Assembly (NCBI GenBank): GCA_964488685.1 | Contig: CAZAVY010000089.1 | Location: 1 to 11,446 of the forward strand | Reading direction: 5' to 3' | DNA: 11,446 nucleotides | DNA from: GCA-001735895 sp964488685 | Lineage (GTDB): Bacteria; Pseudomonadota; Gammaproteobacteria; GCA-001735895 | In this document: one piece after another, positions 1 through 6,082 of the stretch | How positions within the stretch are numbered: the first letter of the stretch is position 1 | Layout of the letters: each line of letters opens with the position of its first letter | Position numbers and translations under genes: made by a program | The notes under the pieces: model-generated | Told to the model about the DNA's origin: nothing | Database searches by the model: none | The model's input: the letters and a program-made list of their open reading frames with translations, nothing else

Positions 1-296
1 GCGGCAGTAGCCTGACTGTACTTCGTCGGCGATGACCAGGCCACCACGCCTTGCGTACTTCGGCGCAAAGTCCCTGCAGGTAGTCGGGGGGCGCCACCAG
101 GGGGCCATTGGAGTCCCATACCAGGTCGATCATGACGGCTGCCGGCAATTGACCGCGTTGTTCCAGCTTGTCGAGTTGCTGCCGCGCCACGGACCAGATG
201 TAGGGGTTCATCGAAAAAGTTTTGGTAGGTCGGGCCGAGAGTTGCCGCGCGGCGTGCAACCAGTTCCTCATAACGCATGTCATCATCTTCAGGCAT
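1..296 (-). pseudogene. Class III aminotransferase, internally deleted and frameshifted (runs off window)
   Basis: Remnant of a PLP-dependent class III (omega-type) aminotransferase read right to left. The ATG at 296-294 opens a normal N-terminus for the family (MPEDDDMRYEELVARRAATL, then a segment ending DEPLHLVRG at about 186). The frame then shifts by one base and the sequence jumps to a region that lies far into an intact enzyme (QLDKLEQRGQLP, later DSNGPLVAPPDYLQG). The well over 100 residues normally between these parts are missing. A second frame change near 47-52 leads into LVIADEVQSGYCR, the family signature with the Asp that binds the PLP pyridine nitrogen. The gene starts 8 bp after the metallo-beta-lactamase stop codon, so the two were probably co-transcribed. 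The left end lies outside the window, so the catalytic lysine region cannot be seen. The family call rests on recognised motifs; a functional product is very unlikely. Confidence 0.85.
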
Positions 297-304
297 GGAT
301 GTTG

Positions 305-1189
305 TCAGTCGATTTGAATCCGGGTGTTGCCTCCAAGAATCGGCTTGCTCAAATGTATGCACATGCCTTCCGCGGCACAGACGCTGCGGGTCGATGCGCG
401 ATGGGATTTCAGGCAGTTTTCATTTTCTATCTGTATTTCATCAAGTTGTGAATCGCTACGGTCCGGATCGTGGTGAAACATGACCAGCGCGCCGACTTCG
501 GCATCGGTTGCGAGCTGTCGAACCTGCGATATCAGGCTGTGTCCCCAACCGTGCTTGTGCGGCATATCGGCTTCGGTGTATTGCGCGTCGTGGATCAACA
601 CGTCGACACCCAGCAGATAGTTGACCCACTGGTCGTAGTGGGTGCTGATTGCATAGGGTGGGTCGAGTTCATTGTCGGTGACGTAAGCGCAGGTCATTTC
701 GTTTTCATTTATCTTGTAGGCGACGCCACTGCCGGGATGGTTGAGCGCCTGCTTGATGACCTTGATTCCTTCGCGTTCATAGAGTTCACTCTCGATGCCT
801 TTGAATTTGGGGATGTTGTTTGAAGGCAGGTCCTCGACTTTTATCGGGAAATGCGTGCCGTCCATTTGTTGAAACAAGGTGTTGAACAGTTTACGGCCGG
901 ACTCCACGCTGATGTAGACATTGATATCGCGATCGGCTTGATAGATGGGCGCAAAAAACGGATAACCCTGAATGTGGTCCCAATGACCGTGAGAAAGCAA
1001 AATGTTGACCGGGGTCGATTTTTGCGCGAGCTTGTGTCCGAGTAACCGAATTCCGGTACCGGCGTCCAGTATCAGGTCATTGCCGCTTTCGAGCTCGATA
1101 TGCACGCAGGAGGTGTTACCGCCGTACTTCGCAGTCTGCGGTCCGGGAACCGCGGTAGAGCCTCTTACGCCATAGAAAGTAATGATCAC
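305..1189 (-). CDS. Metallo-beta-lactamase-fold hydrolase, cyclic-nucleotide phosphodiesterase-like
   Basis: Intact 294-residue cytoplasmic metallohydrolase with no signal peptide. It opens with GVRGSTAVPGPQTAKYGGNT, a glycine-rich start typical of MBL proteins annotated as cAMP phosphodiesterase class or similar. The metal-binding HxHxDH motif is HGHWDH at residues 67-72. Further likely ligands are H151 (in NHPG), D201 (in IHDAQYT) and a late histidine in HGWGHS or FHHDPD (about 213-240). The start is GTG (1189-1187), preceded by a GGGAA-like purine stretch; no ATG lies close by in frame. The aminotransferase remnant follows 8 bp downstream, so this gene may have headed a small operon, and it is the intact survivor of the pair. 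The substrate cannot be told from sequence: a cyclic nucleotide, phosphodiester or thioester are all possible. Confidence 0.88.
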   Translation of the reverse strand: MIITFYGVRGSTAVPGPQTAKYGGNTSCVHIELESGNDLILDAGTGIRLLGHKLAQKSTPVNILLSHGHWDHIQGYPFFAPIYQADRDINVYISVESGRKLFNTLFQQMDGTHFPIKVEDLPSNNIPKFKGIESELYEREGIKVIKQALNHPGSGVAYKINENEMTCAYVTDNELDPPYAISTHYDQWVNYLLGVDVLIHDAQYTEADMPHKHGWGHSLISQVRQLATDAEVGALVMFHHDPDRSDSQLDEIQIENENCLKSHRASTRSVCAAEGMCIHLSKPILGGNTRIQID

Positions 1190-1569
1190 GCGGCGTTCCC
1201 GCTATGAAGAAATTTTCGTGGTTGCGGTTTTGGCAATGTCATTAGATCTCAACTTCAGTATTAACCGGCATCAGGTCCGGTAATATAATATTTACTGAAA
1301 TCCTGTTCGGACACGATTTAGTTCAGACATGATAATATTATCCCAGATTACCCCGATAACAGTCACGACAAATGCGCACTGGCTCGCAAAAACCGGCCCC
1401 TTGTTCCTGATCCTGCAAGCCAATAGTGAGAATACCTGCTAAAACCAAACTAACGTTGCGATCAGGTCGGAATAGGTAAATTTTTCCAAATTTAAAAAAA
1501 TCCTTGCAGGCCGGTGCCGTTCGCGGCACATTTCGCATTTCCAGGATCACCCGCAGTTTCAGGAACTAT
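1190..1569. other. 380-bp non-coding stretch with palindromes
   Basis: No supported gene lies in this stretch between the divergent hydrolase gene and the aldehyde dehydrogenase remnant. It is AT-rich in the middle (TAATATAATATTTA near 1281-1295). It contains a perfect 12-bp palindrome GATAATATTATC (1331-1342), an AT hairpin TAAATTT-ttcc-AAATTTA (1477-1494), and a 6-bp stem with a TTCG loop, GTGCCG-TTCG-CGGCAC (1514-1529). These could be promoter or operator pieces for the divergent genes. On the minus strand, 1338 to about 1400 reads CEPVRICRDCYRGN before a stop. This faintly recalls a short Cys-rich motif but is too short to call. Confidence 0.5.
1331..1342. promoter_or_regulatory. Perfect 12-bp palindrome, possible operator
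   Basis: GATAATATTATC is its own reverse complement and lies in the AT-rich part of the intergenic region between two divergently oriented loci. Such a dyad can be a binding site for a dimeric regulator, but AT-rich palindromes also arise by chance. No regulator gene is nearby to pair with it. Confidence 0.2.
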
Positions 1570-1914
1570 ATGAAGATGGACCACCTCAAATTTTTTATCG
1601 ACGGCAGCTGGGTCAAACCGATTAAAACGGCTACCATCGATGTTATCAACCCCGCTACCGAAAAGGTGTTTACCCGGATTAGCGCGGGTAGTGCCGGCGA
1701 CGTGGATCGTGGGCTGGAACCTGAAGCCGGCCTCAGAGAATCCGCCGAGGCTGTACCCCTGAATCGTGTTTGCAGTGCCGGGGAAGTCGCGCATATGGTG
1801 TTGTACGCCTGCAGTGACTCGGCCGCTTTCATTACCGGATATCCGCATGATCTGTAGCAGTTCATTGATGCTGCATCCGGGGTGGCGCGCGATGAAATAA
1901 AGCAGGCGTTAACA
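1570..1914 (+). pseudogene. Chimeric remnant: aldehyde dehydrogenase N-terminus joined in frame to SDR C-terminus
   Basis: AGGAA at 1561-1565 precedes ATG codons at 1570 and 1576. From the second, the reading (DHLKFFIDGSWVKP, then IDVINPATEKVFTRI and SAGDVDR) is the first 45 or so residues of an NAD(P)-dependent aldehyde dehydrogenase, which is normally about 480 residues. Near 1710 the same frame passes into AVPLNRVCSAGEVAHMVLYA and SDSAAFITG. This is the C-terminal part of a short-chain dehydrogenase (usual form PLGRV..PEEVA....FLASD...FITG). The frame stops at TAG 1855-1857; reading on gives about 18 further codons to a second TAG at 1912-1914. All catalytic residues of both parents are missing: the aldehyde dehydrogenase Cys/Glu and the SDR Ser-Tyr-Lys. 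A deletion joining two former neighbours explains it best. A functional hybrid is unlikely. Confidence 0.8.
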
Positions 1915-1944
1915 TAGTCAATCTTTTTTTCCGGGGAGCAAAGA

Positions 1945-2155
1945 CTGAAAATTATCGTCAAAGGTGCCAGCCGCGGTTGATATGCCGCGTGGTATCCGCA
2001 TCAATGCGGTCAGTCCCGAAGTGTTGGAAGTATCACGCACAAAGCACGATGGCTTTTTCCGTGGCCATGTTCACGTATCCAGCGAGGCGGTTGGTCTAGC
2101 CTATAGCAAGTCGGTCGAGGGTTGCTTGACTGGACAGGTTTTCATCGTCGATTAA
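1945..2155 (+). pseudogene. Short-chain dehydrogenase remnant, N- and C-terminal pieces only
   Basis: After a GGGGAG ribosome-binding-like stretch (1933-1938), a CTG stands where an ATG would be expected. It is followed by KIIVKGASRG, the first strand and start of the Gly-rich NAD(P)-binding loop of an SDR protein. That frame ends at TGA 1978-1980. In another frame the sequence continues at once with DMPRGIRINAVSPEVLEV, FFRGH and SVEGCLTGQVFIVD, stopping at TAA 2153-2155. These are the C-terminal strand and tail of SDR proteins of about 200 residues ending in a TGQV-type motif. The middle of the enzyme, with the Ser-Tyr-Lys catalytic residues, is absent. The fragment ends 7 bp before the convergent DUF3179 gene. 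It is a separate SDR from the one fused to aldehyde dehydrogenase upstream, since both keep different C-terminal segments. Confidence 0.82.
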
Positions 2156-2162
2156 AGTCGGG

Positions 2163-3527
2163 TTATTTTACCAGGATGGTATCGGGATAGGCCGCATGCC
2201 ACCCAAACCAGAACGCGCGGTGTGCTGGCAGGCGCGCCAGTTCGGTACCTTCACGGCTGAGTTTGTCTTCCGTAAGTTTCCATACATCGCCATTGCTATC
2301 GGTGACCATTGATTCTCGGTCATAGCTTACAAAATTAACACCCCGGGAATCATAGACCCGATTCGCGCCCGAGCGGTCGGTTAGCACGATAAAGGTCAGT
2401 TTATCCAGGGCGTTGCTATAGAGCGGTCTATTACCAAGATAATCGGCGGATATCGCCATTGTTTTTGAGCTGTGTGCGGGGAAGGTCAGCGCCAGCACCT
2501 CGTCCTTGTTTTTGAGGCGGGTATCACTGGTCGATATCGCGAACATCAGCTCGTCCGTAGAGAAATAGGCATTGTAGGCGACACCTTCGTCGTAATCGCG
2601 TTGGTAACCCGTTTGCAGCGACAAAACCGTGGTTTCAGGATGCCTGCGTTTCCATTCCCCCCAGGTAGTGGTCACCAGGTAGCTGCGTTCCAGTTGAATG
2701 TCGTTGCCTGCAAGCGGCCCGATTACGGGCGTACCCCAGGTTGTGTTCCACAGTGACTGGGTATCTTTGTCGTACATCAGTTTGTTGGATCGATACAGGA
2801 AACCACTGGTGCCCAGTTGATGTCGAACACCTTCATACTCGGTTTTGTAGAGGATGACGGCACCACACAAGGTGCAATAGACTCCTGCGAATTCGATGCC
2901 GCCGATGTCGTCGATAAACATTTCGTGCCAGGCGAGAATCCGCTTGGGGTAAGCGCGCGCATCGCCGTTTATTTTGATACCGAAAATAACGTTGTCATCC
3001 TCGAGATAATCGGCCGCTTTGGCGGTGATCATCCTGGGTTGTCGAAGCGGAGGGATGCCGTCCTGTTTGACACCGCCCCACCGAACTTCATCGAGTCGGA
3101 TGTGGCTTTCGCGCCCGCCTGAAAAGTAGGCTTTGAATTTCTCGTCGATCAATCCATAAAGTCTTGATTTGAAATCAGCATAACGATCATCGACGACCGG
3201 TTCCTGTTGCCACCACCAGATAAACCATTGATTGGTATCGAGGCCGAAATTCTGGCCGGTTTTGCGCTGCAATAAATCAACAAATCGGTAACCCATATCA
3301 GCGCGCGATAAGGACAGCATTTCGATTGCCATCGGTGTATGGGATATTTGCCAGTTGTTCGAAACCTCTTCAAAGCCCTTGTCCAGAAGTTCGCGCGGCA
3401 AAAGGAATAAACCAACCATACGTTCGGAAATGTCGGCCTGGGGCGCTTCGCTTTGTGCAAAGCTGACATTGCCAAATCCGAAATGAATAAGGAGTACGAA
3501 TACCGGTAAACTCGTTTTTGTGATCAT
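2163..3527 (-). CDS. DUF3179 domain-containing secreted protein
   Basis: Intact 454-residue protein with a clear Sec signal peptide (MITKTSLPVF, hydrophobic to about residue 23, likely cut at SFA-QS near 24-25), so it acts in the periplasm or outside. The DUF3179 core runs from about residue 175 to 340. It contains INGDARAYPKRILAWHEM (186-203), GVYCTLCGAVILY with the paired cysteines C218 and C221, then SGFLYRSNKLMYD and the later HPETTVLSLQTGYQRDY. The CxxC pair and histidines suggest metal or redox chemistry, but no activity is established for the family. The N-terminal 150 residues are an extra segment rich in Trp (FIWWWQQEP at 102-110). The start is ATG 3527-3525 with GAGG a few bases upstream. 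It is monocistronic, divergent from the cysteine desulfurase remnant, and shows no sign of decay. Confidence 0.93.
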   Translation of the reverse strand: MITKTSLPVFVLLIHFGFGNVSFAQSEAPQADISERMVGLFLLPRELLDKGFEEVSNNWQISHTPMAIEMLSLSRADMGYRFVDLLQRKTGQNFGLDTNQWFIWWWQQEPVVDDRYADFKSRLYGLIDEKFKAYFSGGRESHIRLDEVRWGGVKQDGIPPLRQPRMITAKAADYLEDDNVIFGIKINGDARAYPKRILAWHEMFIDDIGGIEFAGVYCTLCGAVILYKTEYEGVRHQLGTSGFLYRSNKLMYDKDTQSLWNTTWGTPVIGPLAGNDIQLERSYLVTTTWGEWKRRHPETTVLSLQTGYQRDYDEGVAYNAYFSTDELMFAISTSDTRLKNKDEVLALTFPAHSSKTMAISADYLGNRPLYSNALDKLTFIVLTDRSGANRVYDSRGVNFVSYDRESMVTDSNGDVWKLTEDKLSREGTELARLPAHRAFWFGWHAAYPDTILVK

Positions 3528-3648
3528 AGTCGCCTCATCATATTCCCGCTTAGAGCCCTGAAACGGGTTAAAGTTTCCAGATCGTGTCAGCCTGTGGTCA
3601 TTAAGACTGACGCGACCGGGCCCCGGGAAACGCGGTTATCCACTGTTT

Positions 3649-3667
3649 CAACAAAATTAGTTTGTTG
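3649..3667. promoter_or_regulatory. 19-bp dyad, operator-like, in divergent promoter region
   Basis: CAACAAA-ATTAG-TTTGTTG is a perfect 7-bp inverted repeat with a 5-bp spacer. It sits between the DUF3179 gene and the plus-strand cysteine desulfurase stub. Its right half-site coincides with a candidate -35 box, which is the arrangement expected of a repressor site. No regulator gene is adjacent, and the site does not resemble the IscR type 1 consensus. Confidence 0.35.
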
Positions 3668-3690
3668 TAAGCAGTACAATCGGTAAGAAT
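3662..3690 (+). promoter_or_regulatory. Candidate sigma-70 promoter for the 3728-7428 operon
   Basis: TTGTTG (3662-3667) and AAGAAT (3685-3690) are separated by 17 bp and lie 37 bp upstream of a plus-strand ATG that has a perfect Shine-Dalgarno. Both boxes match the consensus only partly (3 of 6 and 4 of 6). The -35 box overlaps the dyad. The call rests mostly on position. Confidence 0.25.
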
Positions 3691-3713
3691 TGGAATAATT
3701 TGAAATTACCAGC

Positions 3714-3719
3714 AGGAGG
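3714..3719 (+). promoter_or_regulatory. Shine-Dalgarno AGGAGG of the cysteine desulfurase stub
   Basis: A perfect AGGAGG lies 8 bases before the ATG at 3728. It fixes the start of the truncated gene and suggests that the stub can still be translated. Confidence 0.8.
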
Positions 3720-3727
3720 CGAATAAC

Positions 3728-4009
3728 ATGAATCCACCCGTCTACCTCGCCTACAACGCCACCACGCCGGTTGACCCCAGGGTCGCGAATGCTGTCGAGC
3801 CTCATCTGCGTCAACATTTCGGCAATCCTTCATCGACCCCTGTTTATGGCCGTAATGCTCATCAGGCAGTGGAGTCGGCACGCGAGCAAGTGGCCAGCTT
3901 GATCGGTGCTCAAGTTGACGAAATCATCTTTACAGGCTGCGCCACCGAAGCCAGCAACCTGGCAATTCGGGGTGCTGCCCGTGCGCCAATCCTTGCATGG
4001 CAGGCATGA
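3728..4009 (+). pseudogene. Cysteine desulfurase (class V aminotransferase) N-terminal fragment
   Basis: The first 85 or so residues match the N-terminus of IscS/NifS-type cysteine desulfurases: NPPVYLAYNATTPVDPRV, then FGNPSSTPVYGR, REQVASLIGA and IIFTGCATEASNLAIRG. Intact enzymes have about 380-400 residues. Here the similarity ends at about 3985, and a TGA at 4007-4009 closes a 93-residue product. The PLP lysine, the substrate-binding histidines and the mobile-loop cysteine are all absent. Two conserved positions are also changed: the usual LDYNATTP reads LAYNATTP, and the usual SGGTEA reads TGCATEA. This suggests drift after loss of function. The start has a perfect Shine-Dalgarno 8 bp upstream, so the stub may still lead the operon and feed ribosomes to the coupled genes downstream. 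Confidence 0.88.
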
Positions 4010-4115
4010 GATGGCAGACCAGCCGAAAGCAAAATCAGTCAGGGTCCGGCCCGGATCCTTGCGCGAATCCGTGGCACTGGACACCTCCAACCACGATACA
4101 GATGTAGCAGGATGA
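4010..4115 (+). pseudogene. Unrecognised tail of a lost gene, coupled to the hydrolase by ATGA
   Basis: After the cysteine desulfurase homology ends, the third frame stays open and encodes a 34-residue stretch from an ATG at 4014 (MADQPKAKSVRVRPGSLRES, ending DTDVAG). Its stop TGA (4113-4115) overlaps the ATG of the alpha/beta hydrolase (4112-4114) as ATGA. That overlap is typical of two adjacent genes in an operon, so I infer this is the C-terminal tail of the gene that once preceded the hydrolase, now fused behind the desulfurase stub. A GGCAGG stretch upstream of ATG 4014 could also let it be translated as a small peptide. I do not recognise the sequence. The 7-mer ATGGCAG occurs twice at the junction (about 3999 and 4014). 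Confidence 0.3.
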
Positions 4116-4927
4116 GTCCTGCAGAGCGAATTTCCCGGCTTAGCCGCAATGGCAGTCGTTACCAACTAAGCGGTGACGCCGACGCGCCGGTGCTTGCATT
4201 TATCCATGGCCTTGGGCTTAACCGGCAGATCTGGGAAAAGTATGTATCGAGATTCGCACACCGGTACCGGGTGCTAAGCTATGATCTTTACGGTCATGGC
4301 GAGAGTGCGGTTCCCCCATCAAAACCTGGCTTGACCCTGTTTTCCGAACAATTGCTGGGACTGATGGATGAACTAGGTATCGATCAGTGTGCACCTGTCG
4401 GATTCTCACTCGGCGGCATGATCAATCGTCGCATGGCAATAGACCACCCTGAAAGGGTCAGTGCTCTGGCGATTCTTAATTCGCCCCATGCGTGTGGCGA
4501 TGAGGCACAGGCGCTGGTTGAACAACGCGCACTGGAATCGGCGGGCGGTCCGCAAGCAACGCTGGATGCGACCATCGAACGCTGGTTTACCCGGGGGTTT
4601 CGTGCTAGTCATCCCGAGTATATTGAACGCATTCGTGGTTGGGTGCTGGCGAATGAGCCTGATGTCTATGCCTCGTGTCGCCAGGTGCTGGCCTTCGGGG
4701 TGGTTGAGCTGATCCAGCCCGAACCGCCAATTACTCATGCCACATTAGTCATGACCTGCGAAAATGATAGCGGTAGTACCCCTGCCATGAGCCAGGTTAT
4801 CGCCAGTGAAATCAGCGGTGCACAGGTCATCGTCGTGCCAGAGTTGAAGCACATGGGGTTGACCGAAAATGCAGAGTTTTTTATCACCGAACTTGCGGCG
4901 TTTTTTGAGACATCGCTGAAAAGATAA
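4112..4927 (+). CDS. Alpha/beta hydrolase (3-oxoadipate enol-lactonase-like)
   Basis: Intact 271-residue cytoplasmic alpha/beta-hydrolase-fold enzyme. The oxyanion-hole region is FIHGLGLNRQIWEKY (30-44), and YDLYGHGES (57-65) is the usual strand 4 turn. The nucleophile elbow GFSLGG (97-102) carries Ser99. The acid is probably D219 in TCENDSGSTP, and the catalytic histidine is H247 in LKHMGLTENAE. Length and spacing suit the enol-lactonase or carboxylesterase group; the true substrate is unknown. The ATG lies in an ATGA overlap with the preceding open frame, and its only purine-rich stretch (AGCAGG) abuts the start codon. Translation may therefore depend on coupling to the upstream frame. It shares strand and probable operon with the flavin monooxygenase gene 117 bp downstream, so a role in opening or cleaving an ester or lactone product is plausible. 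Confidence 0.9.
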   Translation: MSPAERISRLSRNGSRYQLSGDADAPVLAFIHGLGLNRQIWEKYVSRFAHRYRVLSYDLYGHGESAVPPSKPGLTLFSEQLLGLMDELGIDQCAPVGFSLGGMINRRMAIDHPERVSALAILNSPHACGDEAQALVEQRALESAGGPQATLDATIERWFTRGFRASHPEYIERIRGWVLANEPDVYASCRQVLAFGVVELIQPEPPITHATLVMTCENDSGSTPAMSQVIASEISGAQVIVVPELKHMGLTENAEFFITELAAFFETSLKR

Positions 4928-4932
4928 TCGAC

Positions 4933-4982
4933 ACTAAACCGAACATGATCATCAAAGACAGCACATCATTCAATGGTTTAGT
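4933..4982. repeat. 8-bp inverted repeat in the hydrolase-monooxygenase gap
   Basis: ACTAAACC (4933-4940) and GGTTTAGT (4975-4982) are perfect reverse complements separated by 34 bp, in the 117-bp gap between the hydrolase and monooxygenase genes. The loop is long and no T-run follows, so a terminator is unlikely. It could be an RNA hairpin or chance. Confidence 0.25.
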
Positions 4983-5028
4983 ATGGTGCGCCCGGCCTCC
5001 GATAAGACCATCTGCAGCACCCTGAACC

Positions 5029-5034
5029 AGGAGG
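5029..5034 (+). promoter_or_regulatory. Shine-Dalgarno AGGAGG of the flavin monooxygenase
   Basis: A perfect AGGAGG lies 10 bases before ATG 5045 and supports that start over the later in-frame methionines at residues 12, 16 and 18. Confidence 0.8.
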
Positions 5035-5044
5035 TAAAAACAGC

Positions 5045-6082
5045 ATGAAATTTCAGTTAGCAATCAACCTGGAACGCATGGACACCGGCATGGATATGAA
5101 CGATGTTGCGCGCCACACGCTGGAAATGGTACAGATGGCGGATCAGGCCGGGTTCAAGATTGCCTGGGCGGCCGAACATCATGCACTGGAAATGACGATC
5201 GCGCCCAATCCGTTTCAAATTTTGACCTGGTGGGCCGGTCACACCGACAACATCCGCCTCGGCACCGCGGTCGCGGTAGCGGCCTACTGGCATCCGATTA
5301 ACCTGGCCGGTGAAGCGGCCATGACCGACCTGCTCAGCGGTGGACGCCTCGAATTCGGAATCGGTTCGGGTGCCTACCAGCGCGAATTTGATCGCATGCA
5401 TCCGGGGCTCAAGCAGTCCGACGCCTATAAGTACATGCATGAAATGCTGCCGGCGCTGAAAGCCCTGTGGGCGGGAGACTACGAGCATGACGGTGAGTTC
5501 TGGTCGTTTCCGACCTCGACCTCGGTACCCAAGACCGTGCAACAACCCCACCCGCCGATCTGGATTGCGGCGCGTTCGCCGATAACCTTCGATTACGCAG
5601 TTAAAAACAACTGTAACGTGATGTCATGGCCCTTGACGCGCCCGTTTGCCGAGGCCGAGCTGTATCGCTCCCAACTAGACGAGGCGATATCGAACTACCC
5701 CGATTCCGCCAGGCCATGTTTCGCCTTGATGCGCCATACCGCGTTATACGTAGATGCCGCAGGCCGTGACGCTGCGATCCGGGCGATTCAAACAGTGCTG
5801 GGACAGTTTGAGAACCTGTTCCGTAATCTCGGTGATGTCGATAATGGATTTCCAAAACGGATTCCGCTCGAGGAGTTGACCGATCGTGAACAGTATAACG
5901 CGGAAATGCTGGAGCAGAACCTGATGTTCGGTTCCCCCGATGATGTCATCGCGAAACTGAAGCTTTACCAGGCACTCGGCGTTGATGAATTCATTTATTA
6001 CGCCAGCCTGGGCCTGGGACAAAAGCAACAGAAACGATCGCTGGAGCTATTCTGTTCCGAGGTTATGCCCGCTTTTGACTAG
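5045..6082 (+). CDS. LLM-class (luciferase-like) flavin-dependent oxidoreductase
   Basis: Intact 345-residue enzyme with the TIM-barrel fold of bacterial luciferase. It uses reduced FMN supplied by a separate reductase, and no reductase is seen here. Family marks in order: AWAAEHHALE (40-49), IRLGTAVAVAAYWHP (70-84), LLSGGRLEFGIGSG (96-109), where the barrel binds the flavin phosphate, and the PHPPIWIAA strand (168-176). A late segment GSPDDVIAKL is typical of LLM proteins just before the final helices. Members oxidise aldehydes, alkanes, sulfonates or cyclic ketones; the substrate here is not predictable. The stop TAG (6080-6082) is followed almost at once by the truncated Rieske gene. With the hydrolase upstream this looks like a catabolic oxygenation module that has lost neighbours. 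Confidence 0.93.
   Translation: MKFQLAINLERMDTGMDMNDVARHTLEMVQMADQAGFKIAWAAEHHALEMTIAPNPFQILTWWAGHTDNIRLGTAVAVAAYWHPINLAGEAAMTDLLSGGRLEFGIGSGAYQREFDRMHPGLKQSDAYKYMHEMLPALKALWAGDYEHDGEFWSFPTSTSVPKTVQQPHPPIWIAARSPITFDYAVKNNCNVMSWPLTRPFAEAELYRSQLDEAISNYPDSARPCFALMRHTALYVDAAGRDAAIRAIQTVLGQFENLFRNLGDVDNGFPKRIPLEELTDREQYNAEMLEQNLMFGSPDDVIAKLKLYQALGVDEFIYYASLGLGQKQQKRSLELFCSEVMPAFD

Noticed and set aside
1477..1494. AT-rich hairpin TAAATTT-ttcc-AAATTTA as a regulatory site
   Set aside because: It is short and made only of A and T in a locally AT-rich stretch, so chance is likely.
1514..1529. GTGCCG-TTCG-CGGCAC hairpin as a terminator
   Set aside because: The stem is only 6 bp and no T-run follows closely on either strand.
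1855..1914. Possible TAG recoding (readthrough of TAG at 1855 and at 7174)
   Set aside because: TAG is the natural stop of the intact monooxygenase gene, and both TAG-interrupted frames are already broken in other ways, so ordinary decay is simpler.
3906..4013. Upstream part of the frame that ends at 4115 as coding sequence
   Set aside because: It overlaps the desulfurase homology in a different frame; only the part after about 4010 is free of that overlap.
4014..4115. The 34-residue frame as a modified-peptide (RiPP) precursor for the TldD/TldE-like pair
   Set aside because: It is several kilobases away, on the other strand, lacks a leader-core look, and is better explained as the tail of a lost upstream gene.
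5057..5551. Long open frame antisense to the monooxygenase gene
   Set aside because: It lies wholly inside a recognised gene, shows no domain pattern and is explained by codon bias of the sense strand.
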